Translations under genes and position numbers: made by a program
Shown: piece by piece, positions 1 to 8,900 of the stretch
Position numbering within the stretch: the stretch's first letter is position 1
Layout of the letters: each line of letters opens with the position of its first letter
Notes under the pieces: generated by a model
Seen by the model: the letters and a program-made list of their open reading frames with translations, nothing else
Told to the model about the DNA's origin: nothing
Databases searched by the model: none
Source of the DNA: DATMNI01 sp035570275
GTDB lineage: Bacteria; Acidobacteriota; Terriglobia; Bryobacterales; Bryobacteraceae
Length of the DNA stretch: 64,000 nucleotides
Reading direction: 5' to 3'
Assembly: GCA_035570275.1 (NCBI GenBank)
Contig: DATMNI010000028.1
Location: forward strand, 1-64,000

Positions 1-687
1 GTTGGCCGTGAACGGCCGCTTTTCGGCGATACCGAGCCAAAGGTCCCAGTCCAGAGTGGACGGAACCGGATCCTCTTTCGGAATCTCCGTGAGGCCCTGC
101 GGCCACACCGGCCGGTCGCTCCAGGCATGCACTTCGGTGACGTTGCCGATCTCGCCGTTCCAAACCATCTCCGCCGCTTGCCGCGTGCCCTCGTTGGAGT
201 AGCCCTGATTGCCCATCTGGGTGGCAACCTTATATTTCGTGGCCGCCTCTCGCAATTGGCGCGCTTCCCAGATGGTGCGAACCAGCGGCTTCTGTACGTA
301 AACGTGCTTGCCGCGTTCCATGCACCACATGGCCGCTGTGGCATGCATATGATCGGGAATCGCCACGACTACGGCGTCGATGTTCTTGCCTTCCTTATCC
401 AGCATCTGCCGGAAGTCCTTGAACTTGGCCGCCTTTTCGAAGCGGTTGAACGTGGCGGCGGCGCGGCGGTCGTCCACATCGCAGAGAGCCACTATGTTTT
501 CCGTGGGCGCCGCGGCCGAGATGTTCGAGGCGCCCTGGCCGCCGGAGCCGATGGCGGCGAAGTTCACCTTTTCGTTGGGGGATTTGTATCCCGCGGATTT
601 CAATGATGGCGTGCTGCCGAACCCTACCGCCGGAACAGCGCCGGCCAGCAGGCTGCCGTAAAAGAAATAACGCCTCGTTATTGCCAT
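1..687 (-). CDS. Gfo/Idh/MocA family oxidoreductase, C-terminus cut by window edge
   Basis: Reading leftward from ATG at 687, the frame stays open for 229 codons to base 1, so the C-terminal half lies outside the window. The start follows a strong ribosome site (GAGGAGGTTT). The N-terminus is a Tat/Sec-like leader (MAITRRYFFYGSLLAGAVPA), then a Rossmann fold with NFAAIGSGGQGASNI and the nucleotide-site continuation NIVALCDVDDRRA. It is followed by AVVVAIPDHMHATAAMWCME and the typical GKHVYVQKPLVRTIWEARQL, whose EKP-type lysine matches this family. The family acts on sugars, polyols or glycans with NAD(P), and exported members are common in Acidobacteriota and Planctomycetes. The sugar-isomerase-like gene just upstream suggests a shared sugar pathway. 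The substrate cannot be read from sequence. Confidence 0.85.
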   Translation of the reverse strand, partial: MAITRRYFFYGSLLAGAVPAVGFGSTPSLKSAGYKSPNEKVNFAAIGSGGQGASNISAAAPTENIVALCDVDDRRAAATFNRFEKAAKFKDFRQMLDKEGKNIDAVVVAIPDHMHATAAMWCMERGKHVYVQKPLVRTIWEARQLREAATKYKVATQMGNQGYSNEGTRQAAEMVWNGEIGNVTEVHAWSDRPVWPQGLTEIPKEDPVPSTLDWDLWLGIAEKRPFTAN

Positions 688-710
688 GAAACCTCCTCGA
701 AATATTACCC

Positions 711-738
711 GGCAGACGACAAAAAACGATCGTCTGCC
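711..738. repeat. Inverted repeat in the gap between two leftward genes
   Basis: GGCAGACGA and TCGTCTGCC form a perfect 9-bp stem around an A-rich loop. It lies between the stop at 745 and the start at 687. It could be a transcript-processing hairpin or a member of a dispersed palindrome family; no T-run follows in either direction to make it a clear terminator. Confidence 0.5.
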
Positions 739-744
739 CTACCA

Positions 745-1786
745 CTACGCCAGACAACTCTTGACGTAAGCGAGGCACTTCTTGGCCTCGGCAACGATGT
801 CCGAACCTTTCGGGAATCGGATACTCCAACTCCAGGTTCGCCGGGAAGGAGTACTTCTCCTTTTTGAGGAGTTGCATCACTTCCTTGATCGGGGTGTCGC
901 CGGTGCCCCACACGGCCACGTTGGGGCCATGATCCTTCTTGCGATCCTTCACGTGCAGGTTGGTGATCCGGTCGTGGTGCTGCTTGATGAACGCCACAGC
1001 GTCGTACCCGGCGGCGGTGAAGTGGCCGATATCGAGATTGATGCCGTTGTATTTGCCATACGCCATCAGCGTATCGTAGCTTTCGAGCGTGGCTGTCTGG
1101 TTGGGATCGTCGGTGGCATCGTGGCCGTGATAGCCGACCAGCAGTTTGTGTTGGTCCGCCACCGGAGCGATGCGCTTCGCCATGGTAAGGGTCGTACTGG
1201 TCGTGATACCCTTCACGCCCAGACCCTTGGCCATAGTGAAGCCGTACTCGATGTCGTCGTCTTTCATGGAGTCCTGCATGTTGTAGCAGAGCAGGGCGAC
1301 CTCGACGCCGGCGTCGCTGAACTTCTTAGTTACGGCTTTCCAGGTATTGGCGTTGGTGGAGGCGCGCCATTGCGAGAGCTTCTCCATCGCGGCCTGCCTC
1401 TCCGCCTGTTGCTCCGGGGTTAACGGTGCACGGCCACCGCCTTTCCTGCCTGCAGGTTGTCCGGGCGCGCCGCCGGGTGCCGCACCTGGCGCCGGGGGCA
1501 CCACCCGGAGGGGTGCTCCGCCACCCCGGCCGAACGTTGGCATTGCCGGCGCACCCGCCAAGGCTTCGCAGTGGTTCGACATCAGCTCAGCCTCGCCGAG
1601 CCCGATCTCGGCATAAGCTTTGATGATGGCTTCCGGATCGGGGCTGGCGATCCGATTGAAGCTGTAGGTAATGGCGCCAATCTGGACGCCGCCGAACTTC
1701 GAGTCGATCCGCTTCGCGGCAAACGCCCCGCAGAGCGGCACCGACGCCAGTGCGATCTTTCCCAAATCTCGTCTTGTGAATTCCAT
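745..1786 (-). pseudogene. Sugar phosphate isomerase/epimerase (TIM barrel), single-base frameshift near its C-terminus
   Basis: The protein starts at ATG 1786 with a Tat-like leader (MEFTRRDLGKIALASVPLCG). A Gly/Pro/Ala-rich insert lies at about residues 85-125. Then come xylose-isomerase-like TIM-barrel strands, with metal-site style motifs GINLDIGHFTAAG and ITNLHVKDRKKDHGP, and LELEYPIP near the end. After PIPE the frame runs into unrelated sequence and would continue to 395 across the next gene. Removing one base of the TTT at 808-810 restores EGSDIVAEAKKCLAYVKSC and a stop at 745, the natural end. So one extra base separates this gene from an intact one: either a recent mutation or a sequencing error. 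It pairs with the oxidoreductase downstream, a common combination in sugar catabolism loci. Confidence 0.8.
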
Positions 1787-1869
1787 TCTGGTTCCTTTCA
1801 GCGTAGACCTGCGGTTCCGCTAAGCCGACAAAAAGGTGTGCAATTCAAAGATACACCCGCGGACGTGTT

Positions 1870-2008
1870 GTGGGGCAGATTGATAATCTGCGGCGGATTG
1901 TTAATCCGCCTGGGCGATGCGGCAGCGAGCCAGCCCGTGTATGCGGGCATTTCCCCCATTCCGGCAGGCGGATTGCCAATCCGCCGCAGGTTAGCAACCT
2001 GCCCCACA
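1870..2008. repeat. Cluster of short palindromes
   Basis: Four palindromes lie in this 235-bp gap: GCAGATTGATAATCTGC, GGCGGATTGTTAATCCGCC, GGCGGATTGCCAATCCGCC and GCAGGTTAGCAACCTGC. The outer flanks are TGGGG and CCCCA, so the whole block can fold on itself. Variants recur at 16283-16413 and 28857-28876, which marks this as a dispersed repeat family rather than a local operator. Confidence 0.8.
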
Positions 2009-2021
2009 TATTCAGAATGCA

Positions 2022-2990
2022 TCACCGCGGTGGCGGAGCCGTCGAAGGCGGCGTTGGTTTGCCATCGATCGTCACCGGCTCCATGATCTCGGTGCGGGTG
2101 CCGTCCGGATCGAACAGGTTGGTCTGGCGCTTGCGGTTCACGCCGACTCTGGGCTCGATCAGGCGCCCGTACTGTTGCCGGTAAGGCTTGGCTTCGAGCG
2201 CCGCCACGCTGGCGGCCATGTCGGCCACTTCCAGGCAGAGGTGGTGAGCACTGCCTCGCTTGTCCGGCGCCGGCGCGTCTTTATAGAGCATGAACTCGAT
2301 ATAGTCCTCCCCGTCCGGAACCTTCAAGTTGACCCAGGACAGTTGGGTTCCCGAGGAACTGCCGCGCCAGAACTCGCGGAAACCGAGGATGTCGGTGTAA
2401 AACTTCATCTCAGGGTCTAACGCCGTCACGATGATGCCGACGTGCATCATTCGCTTGGAAACGCGGCTCTCCGGCAGGTGTTTGCCCCGTTCCCGCACGG
2501 TCCATCCATCCGGCTCATATTGAACGATCTCTACGGTGTGGCCTTCGGGGTCCTTGATATTGAAATTTGAGTTGCCGATCCGGCCCTTGCCAACCTGCTT
2601 CGGCACCGCCACACCACGCGATGCCAGGTACAGGCGCATGGCTTCGGCGTTGTCCGTTTCGATGGAGATGTGATTCAGCCGGTCGGTGTTGGGCGCCGTT
2701 TCGGGAAACAATTCCAGATATTGCCGCTCATTGATCTTGAAAAACGTCATGGAAGGCGTTCCATCCGGGTTGGCGAGCGAGTAAGGCTCTTCCAGACCGA
2801 GGAAGTCATGGTAGAAGGCTCGCGACTTTTCGAAATCGTGCGCGTAGATCGCGATGTGGGCGACTCCCAGGATTTTGGGTCTGGCGGCGTCTTCGCCCGC
2901 CAGCGTCGCCGGCAGCAGGGCCGTCAGCATCGCCATCCCCGGCAGAATCGCGCCCCGCCACCGCACGCTGCTGCTCACCGCGGCGCTCAA
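2022..2990 (-). CDS. Secreted VOC (glyoxalase/dioxygenase) family protein with two domains
   Basis: 322 aa from a TTG start at 2990 that overlaps the upstream stop by four bases (TTGA), implying translational coupling; ATG at 2936 is an alternative start. A hydrophobic leader (about residues 12-31) precedes two tandem VOC modules. The first is around residues 40-165 (ILGVAHIAIYAHDFEKSRAF ... YLELFPE ... HTVEIVQYEPDG). The second is around 175-305 (MMHVGIIVTALDPEMKFYTD ... YIEFMLYKD ... DPDGTRTEIMEP). His and Glu residues at the usual metal positions are present in both. VOC proteins bind divalent metal and act in ring cleavage, isomerisation or antibiotic binding; which one applies here is unknown. 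It is the last gene of the receptor operon. Confidence 0.85.
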   Translation of the reverse strand: MSAAVSSSVRWRGAILPGMAMLTALLPATLAGEDAARPKILGVAHIAIYAHDFEKSRAFYHDFLGLEEPYSLANPDGTPSMTFFKINERQYLELFPETAPNTDRLNHISIETDNAEAMRLYLASRGVAVPKQVGKGRIGNSNFNIKDPEGHTVEIVQYEPDGWTVRERGKHLPESRVSKRMMHVGIIVTALDPEMKFYTDILGFREFWRGSSSGTQLSWVNLKVPDGEDYIEFMLYKDAPAPDKRGSAHHLCLEVADMAASVAALEAKPYRQQYGRLIEPRVGVNRKRQTNLFDPDGTRTEIMEPVTIDGKPTPPSTAPPPR

Positions 2991-4717
2991 TGAGACACTC
3001 CTGCGGCCGTCTGCAGCGGCTCGTAAATGACAAAGGCAAACCGCTTGGAATCGGGCGACCAGGAATTGACGTTGATTGTCCCCTGGCCGCCGAAGAACGT
3101 GGTCACCACCTGGATCTGCGGCGTCTTGGCCAGGTGTGCGCCGGGCATCGGCATCATGCGAAGTTGAGTGCCGGGCAGTTTGTCATTGTGCGTGGCGGTG
3201 CCTTTGGGGAACGAGAGAAACAGCAGCCACTTTTTGTCGGGAGAGGGATGCGGGAACCAGTCCTCCATCTCGTCGCTGGTGACCCGCTCGGCTTTCTCAT
3301 CGCCGGGGCCGGCGCCATCGGCCGGGATGCGCCAGACGTCCCAACTGCCGGAGCGATCGGAGTTGAAGTAGATCCATTTGCCGTCGGGTGAATAGTCGGG
3401 ACCGTCGTCGTATCCAGGATTGGAATCGAGTTGCTGCGATTCGCCGCCGGCCGCTGGAATGCGGAAAATGTCGTAATTTGCCTTGGCCCCATTGGCGCCG
3501 GGGTGTTGGAGCACGTAGGCGAGATACTTGCCGTCGGGAGACCACCCATGGAAGTAACTGGGGGTTGCCGTGACCATCACGTGGGCGTTTGAGCCATCGG
3601 CGTTGGCAAGATAGACCTGTGACTGGCGGGAAGCCGGCGAGGAGGCTGAAAACGCGATCAGTTTTCCATCGGGCGAGGGCGCGTGGTCGTTGTTCAGGCG
3701 CAGCGACGGGTCGATGGCGATCGGTTCCGGCGTGGCGTTTCCAGGGCCACCTACCGCGATACGGAAAAGGCGGCCGCCGGAATTGGTGATGAGGTATTTG
3801 CCGTCGCCAGACCAGTTGGGCGCCTCGAACACCGTGTCCGCCTGGTAGACCGTGCGGATGGATTTGTCGCGCAGATCGAAGATGGAAATCTTGCTGCTGT
3901 AACGCGGTTGTGGAGGGCGCGCGGGAGGCAGGGCCTGTAGACTGACGTTGGAAAATACGGCCGTCTCCAGTACGTTGGCATCGTGCGAACAGACGGCGAG
4001 ACCGACGTAGACTGGATCGTGAAGGGTCGCGGTGACGGGTCCGGTGGTAGTGAGTGGCTCACCGGGCTTTCCGGCCAGCATAGTAAAGCGGTCCCCGCGG
4101 CGCTCAATGCGAATCCGAACGGGCGCGCTGAGGTCGCTCTTCGCCTCCTGCTTCGTCTCCAAGGTCATGGCGGCAGCAGTGGGCCGGTACTGCAGCGAAG
4201 TCAAGCCATCCCCGTGCAGCGCCACATCGGCGTAGGCAGAGTCTGGGTCGGGGCTCTGGCGGATCATCAGGGCGGCCTTGCGATGACCCACGGCGCCAGT
4301 GCCGACGAAGTGAACGTCGGCGGTAAACGCCACATCGCCGGACATCTTCTTCCAGGCGAATTGGAACGCGTCGGCCGCGGCCCAGATGTTGGCGCCGCCG
4401 CCGGTTACCCGATACTCGCCGCTAGCGGCGTCGAACTCGACCTTCCCCTTTTGGGGCGTCACGCCCACATCGCTGCTCGATTCGAACTGCCCAAGGCCGT
4501 CGGCGAAGCACACCGCCGCCAGACAACAGAAGGCTAAGGTGCGTAAAGTAATCGCGAATCCGCTCCCTGACGGTTGCGGCTCGGTTCCGAGCCGCGCGCG
4601 TAAGCAAGCGGCCGTCGCGCGTAAGCAAGCGGTCGTCGCGCGTAAGCAAGCGGTCGTCACGGTTCCGAGCCGCGCGCGTAAGCAAGCGGTCGTCGCGCCC
4701 TGTCTGGTTCTCTTCAT
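2987..4717 (-). CDS. Secreted TolB-like WD40 beta-propeller protein
   Basis: About 576 aa from ATG 4717, eight bases after the upstream stop; a start at 4768 is also open but lies inside the upstream gene. The mature part has a beta-sandwich region (about residues 75-260, with VTGGGANIWAAADAFQFAWK and HRKAALMIRQSPDPDSAYAD). TolB/PD40 propeller blades follow, marked by repeated motifs PNWSGDGKYLI, HAPSPDGKLIAF, HGWSPDGKYLAYV, DYSPDGKWIYFNSD and SWSPDSKRFAFV. Such proteins bind ligands or partner proteins in the periplasm or act as propeller enzymes. The signal peptide core (ITLRTLAFCCLAAVCFADG) is displaced about 45 residues from the start by four in-frame copies of a dispersed DNA repeat that encode ACLRA-type peptides. 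Confidence 0.8.
   Translation of the reverse strand: MKRTRQGATTACLRARLGTVTTACLRATTACLRATAACLRARLGTEPQPSGSGFAITLRTLAFCCLAAVCFADGLGQFESSSDVGVTPQKGKVEFDAASGEYRVTGGGANIWAAADAFQFAWKKMSGDVAFTADVHFVGTGAVGHRKAALMIRQSPDPDSAYADVALHGDGLTSLQYRPTAAAMTLETKQEAKSDLSAPVRIRIERRGDRFTMLAGKPGEPLTTTGPVTATLHDPVYVGLAVCSHDANVLETAVFSNVSLQALPPARPPQPRYSSKISIFDLRDKSIRTVYQADTVFEAPNWSGDGKYLITNSGGRLFRIAVGGPGNATPEPIAIDPSLRLNNDHAPSPDGKLIAFSASSPASRQSQVYLANADGSNAHVMVTATPSYFHGWSPDGKYLAYVLQHPGANGAKANYDIFRIPAAGGESQQLDSNPGYDDGPDYSPDGKWIYFNSDRSGSWDVWRIPADGAGPGDEKAERVTSDEMEDWFPHPSPDKKWLLFLSFPKGTATHNDKLPGTQLRMMPMPGAHLAKTPQIQVVTTFFGGQGTINVNSWSPDSKRFAFVIYEPLQTAAGVSH
4577..4692. repeat. Four copies of the CGCGCGTAAGCAAGCGG repeat inside a coding N-terminus
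   Basis: CGCGCGTAAGCAAGCGG occurs at about 4594, 4616, 4637 and 4671. The outer copies are preceded by the hairpin half GGTTCCGAGC. The array lies in frame in the first 60 codons of the propeller gene. The same motif is found at 11039-11060 (inverted) and 27929-27948, both intergenic. Confidence 0.8.
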
Positions 4718-4724
4718 AAAGTCT

Positions 4725-5924
4725 TCACTTGGCCGCCCAATATGCCGGGTGCCCCACGTAAGTTTCATTTTCCAGGTTCGCCTGAATCGCCCGCCGCATT
4801 TCGTGGAGGTCCACTTCGCCCTGTACCTGGTAGAGCACTTTACCTCCCGGCGCGATCACCATGGTGAACGGCACACCCGCATCCCACTTGGCGTCAAAGG
4901 CCGCCTGCAGGGCGTACGTGTCGTCGGAGGCGAATTGCAGATTGCGGCTGGAGGCGTGTTGCGCCTGCAGCGTTTTCAGCACGCCGTTCTTTTCGTCCGG
5001 GTAGTTGGTGGAGATGGTCACCAGGTCGAAATCGCGGCGGCGGAACATGCGCCAGGTCTCTTCCAGCGACGGGAATTCCGTGATACACGGGCCGCACCAG
5101 GTGGCCCAAAAGTTGACCAGCAGAACCTTGCCGGTGGGATTCGTGCGCAGTTTCTTGAGATCGTCGGCCGTCACGGTCTCCAGGTTCACGGGCTCAGCCT
5201 CAATCTTCTGGAGTTCCTTCAACTGGCTGTCGATCTTCGATTTCCATTTGGTGGAGCAGCCAAACGACGGCGTGTGGGGAACGGCCACCGGCTTACCGGC
5301 GAGCATGGCGTCAAGTGCCAGGCGGGCGTCCTGGATCTTCACCAGCGATTCCCGCTGGGCGTTGTCGATGCGGCCTTCGTACTGCAGCTTGCGCTCCTTA
5401 TCGAAGATGAAGACGTGCGGCGTGGCCTGAGCGCCGTATGCCTGGGTCACCGATTGCGTTTCGCCATCGTAGAGATACGGGAAACTGAAGTGCCGGTACT
5501 CGGCGCGAATCTTCATCTCTTCCAGGCTGTCGCTCACGTCGGTGTAGCCAAGCTCGGAGAGGGTAATGGCCTTCGGGTCGTTGGGATTGATGGCCACAAA
5601 TCCTACGCCTTTGCTGGCGTAGTCCGACACCAGCTTCATCATGCGGCCTTCGTAGAGCTGCGACGTGGGGCAGTGGTTGCAGATGAACATCACCACCAGG
5701 ATGGGGTCCTGGTATTCGGCCAGCTTGTGGTTCTTGCCGTCGATCCCGGGGAGGTCGAAATCCGGAGCCGGCGAACCAGGGGGCAGAGTTGGGTGCACGG
5801 TGTTGACCCTGGGCGTGAGGCGCGGCTCCTGGCCGAACGCGGCGTTTGGAAATAGTGCCAGGCAGAGAGCCGGCAGAGCGAGTGCTGCAGCGCGGAAACG
5901 GAATATCGTCATAAGCCTTCTCAT
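4725..5924 (-). CDS. Periplasmic double-thioredoxin-fold redox protein (AhpC/TSA-like plus TlpA-like)
   Basis: 399 aa with signal peptide (cleavage near NAAFGQ, residue about 31). Domain one (about 45-210) is peroxiredoxin-like, with LPPGSPAPDFDLPGIDGKNH, MFICNHCPTSQLYEGRMM and a cis-Pro segment ATPHVFIFDKERKL. Domain two (about 240-395) is TlpA/ResA-like, with LLVNFWATWCGPCITEFPS (WCGPC active site) and GVPFTMVIAPGGKVLY (cis-Pro). This DUF-linked tandem layout is frequent in Acidobacteriota and Planctomycetes. A role in periplasmic thiol reduction or peroxide handling is inferred. It begins nine bases after the TonB receptor stop and so is part of the same operon. Confidence 0.9.
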   Translation of the reverse strand: MRRLMTIFRFRAAALALPALCLALFPNAAFGQEPRLTPRVNTVHPTLPPGSPAPDFDLPGIDGKNHKLAEYQDPILVVMFICNHCPTSQLYEGRMMKLVSDYASKGVGFVAINPNDPKAITLSELGYTDVSDSLEEMKIRAEYRHFSFPYLYDGETQSVTQAYGAQATPHVFIFDKERKLQYEGRIDNAQRESLVKIQDARLALDAMLAGKPVAVPHTPSFGCSTKWKSKIDSQLKELQKIEAEPVNLETVTADDLKKLRTNPTGKVLLVNFWATWCGPCITEFPSLEETWRMFRRRDFDLVTISTNYPDEKNGVLKTLQAQHASSRNLQFASDDTYALQAAFDAKWDAGVPFTMVIAPGGKVLYQVQGEVDLHEMRRAIQANLENETYVGHPAYWAAK

Positions 5925-5933
5925 TATTTCACC

Positions 5934-8900
5934 TCAGAACTGGAGCCGGAGCGTAAATTGCATGCGTCGGGGAACGTTCATTTGTGCCGTGACCTGCCCG
6001 AACAATGTGTTTGTCGGGGCCGTGTTGGGCGCCGCGAAGGTCACCTGATTGAAGAGGTTCAGCACTTCCACCCGGAACTCCACTTCCATCTTCTCGCGAA
6101 TCCTGGTGTCCTTCAGTATGGAGGCATCCCAGTAGTTGTACGAATCGGACCGGATTCCGCTGAACCGCGGAGACAGCGTGATCAGGTTATTGGCCAACTG
6201 TTGCGACGAAACGCGGTTGAAGCAGCTTGTATTGAACCACTGATAGACTTTGTCATTATTCTTTCCCGAGATGGGGACTTGCGAGATAGGGCACGTCAGA
6301 ATTGCGTTGCCGAACCCGATCGCCGGACCACTCTGGTACGTGTAAACGGGCGCAAGCTGCCATCCGCTCACCAGCAGACCAGCAACGGAATGGGCATTGG
6401 CCAGGAATTTGCGGCCGCGGCCGAACGGGAATTCGTAGATCCCGGTAACCGAAACGTGGTGCGGAAAGTCCTGGTTGGATATGGCCCTGGTGGGGGCCGC
6501 ATCGCCGGCGTTCAGAAAGCTGGTGGCCTCAATGTACTTTGAGAACGTGTAGTTGGCCTGGGCCATGAAGCCGTGGGAAAACCGCTTTTCGAACCTCACG
6601 TTCAACGCGTTGTACGAAGCCGTGCCGTCATAGACGTAGGAGCTTACGCTGGTGAACTGCGGGTAGGGCGACAGCAACGCGGAGCGCGCAATCACGGAGC
6701 CGGCGCGGCCGGTGCCGGCGAACGCCGGAATGTTGAAAGGGTTCGGCAGGTTGGTGGTCAGGAAATTGATGGTCGCCGCGTCGCGCACCGGGCTGGTGCT
6801 CAGATACTGATTCGGCAAAGCGCTCAAGGTGCGGCTGATTTCCAGGTCGCTGTCGCGGGCGCCCATGTAGCCGACGTCCACCAGTACATGGCCCGGGAGT
6901 TCGCGCTCGATATCGAATTGGAATTTTTGCAGGCGCGCCGCGGCCGGATGGTAATTGTTGAACGTGATGGCGTTGCCCACATTGGTGAGCGCTCCCGCCG
7001 CGGATCCCAGCGTGGGCAGGAACCCGTTGGGGAACAGATTGCCGAGGTTGGCGGCAAACGTCTGGCCGCCATCCAGGGTCGGAACCACGGTGGTGTTCTG
7101 GATGAAACCAGTCTGGATGGCATCTTCGAGCCGGGTCCCGAGGGAGCCGAAATAGATGCCATAACCGCCGCGGAGCACGGTTTTCGCATCCGCACTGTAG
7201 GCGAATCCGAAGCGCGGCATGAAGTTGTTGGTGTCGCGTGCGTAGAGCGCCCGCGAATTGCCGTTCACGCCGGCGAAGGTCAATCCGCCATTGACCGAGA
7301 ACTGCGACGCGGGGATCTCCGGTGTGGGACTGAGGGCATAGTTCGCTTGCACCTGAGCGGCAAACGGCTGCGCGGCGGTTGGGTCAAATCCCAGCACGGC
7401 GCGATTGTACCGCTCCGTCATCGGACTTTCGAGTTCGTAGCGCAAACCCAGGTTCAGCGTGAGCTTGCGGGTGATTTTCCAGTTGTCCTGAAAGAAACCG
7501 GCCCACACTGCGGAGACATCCGCCAGGTTACTGGCGGCAGGCAGGGTCAGGGTGCCTGACGACGGCAGGCCGTACAGCATGGATGCCAGCGCCTGCCCCC
7601 GCGGAGAGGCCGCCGCGTTGTCCAGCGGGCCGGCGGTGTAAGCCTCCGTGAAGCCCAACAGCAGTCCGGTGGACGAGCTGCCGGAGGTCTGGTTGTCGGG
7701 ATAACGGCGGAACTCGAAGCCAAACTTGAAATCGTGAGCGCCCTTGATTTTGTCGAACGACACCGTCAGGTCCTGCGTCTGCGTTTGCTTGAAGAGCGGC
7801 GTGCGAGATCCGAGAGAGGTGTATCCATTGACGGTGACGGCCGGAAACTGGTGGAATCCCGGACCTATCTGATTATCGATGGCGGCGGGGAAGCCTAGCG
7901 TCGACAAGAGGAAGTTCTGCCCCGCCACTTCCGGCTTTTGCGCGCGCACGAAACGGGTGTCGCTCAACCGGATATCCATCACCAGAGTCGAGCTGAAAGA
8001 GTGCACGTCGTCGGCGGCAAAGCCGGCGGCCTCAGTCCAGAAGAATGCGCCCAGCGCAGGATTGGTGAAACCGAAATAGTCGGTATCGTTGCTGTCGTGG
8101 TAGTTCTGATTCATGCGGAACATGAATCGGTTCTTGTCGCTGACCACCTGGTCGAACTTGTAGAGTTGCGTGTTGTAGGGTATCCGGCTGGGCCATTGCG
8201 AACGGTTCAGGTTATTGCCGAAATCGGATGTGCCGCCGATGGGGTCGGGCAACGGATAGTAACTGAGAATGTTTTTGGCAATCGGGCTGATCAGGTTGGC
8301 AGGGATGACGTTTCCCGGAAGCGGTGAGTTGGAAAAGCGGCCGTTGGCGGCGGGCACGCGGCTGAAGGGATCGTAAATCTGGTAGTTCGCGCCCAGTTTC
8401 AGCAGGGCGGAGAAATCGCCATTGCGCTCGGCCACCGTGGGAACCGTGGCGACGGTACCGATAATCGTGGTCGACTTGATGTACTCATAGGCAACCATGA
8501 AAAATGTACGATTCTTCCCGTTGTAAACTTTGGGTATGATCACCGGGCCGCTAAAGGTGCCGCCCAGGCGATTGTAATGGAAATTGCCGATCGGCTGCCC
8601 GGCCAGATTCGCAAAGAATAAATTGGCGTTGAAATTCGGAAGTTGTTTCGCCCAGTATAAGGTGCCGTGGAACTGGTTGGTCCCCGATTTCAGACTGACG
8701 TTAACTACGGCTCCCTGGGTCTGCCCGGTGGAAGCGTCGAAGGTGGCTGTCTGCACCTTAAACTCCGCCACTGAATCGCCGGTGGGCGTCCAGGCTTCGG
8801 CCACCGAACCTCGCGCCACGTCGTGAAGCGTGTTCGATGCGCCGTCCAGCGTAAACTCGTTGGTGGAAGATTTCTGCCCGGCCATGGCGTAAGCCGTGTT

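Noticed and set aside
395..745. Extension of the isomerase reading frame down to 395
   Set aside because: Amino-acid composition after residue about 325 is unlike the family and the extension overlaps the intact oxidoreductase gene; it is the product of a one-base frameshift.
4594..4688. Possible CRISPR array because of regularly recurring 17-bp units
   Set aside because: Units are too short, the spacers are tiny and repeated themselves, and the array is in frame inside a gene. No cas genes.
4386..5855. 489-codon open frame on the plus strand
   Set aside because: It lies opposite the propeller and thioredoxin genes, whose protein families are clear. It arises from high GC and has no recognisable domain.
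6573..7559. 328-codon plus-strand open frame
   Set aside because: Antisense to the TonB receptor barrel; no family resemblance.
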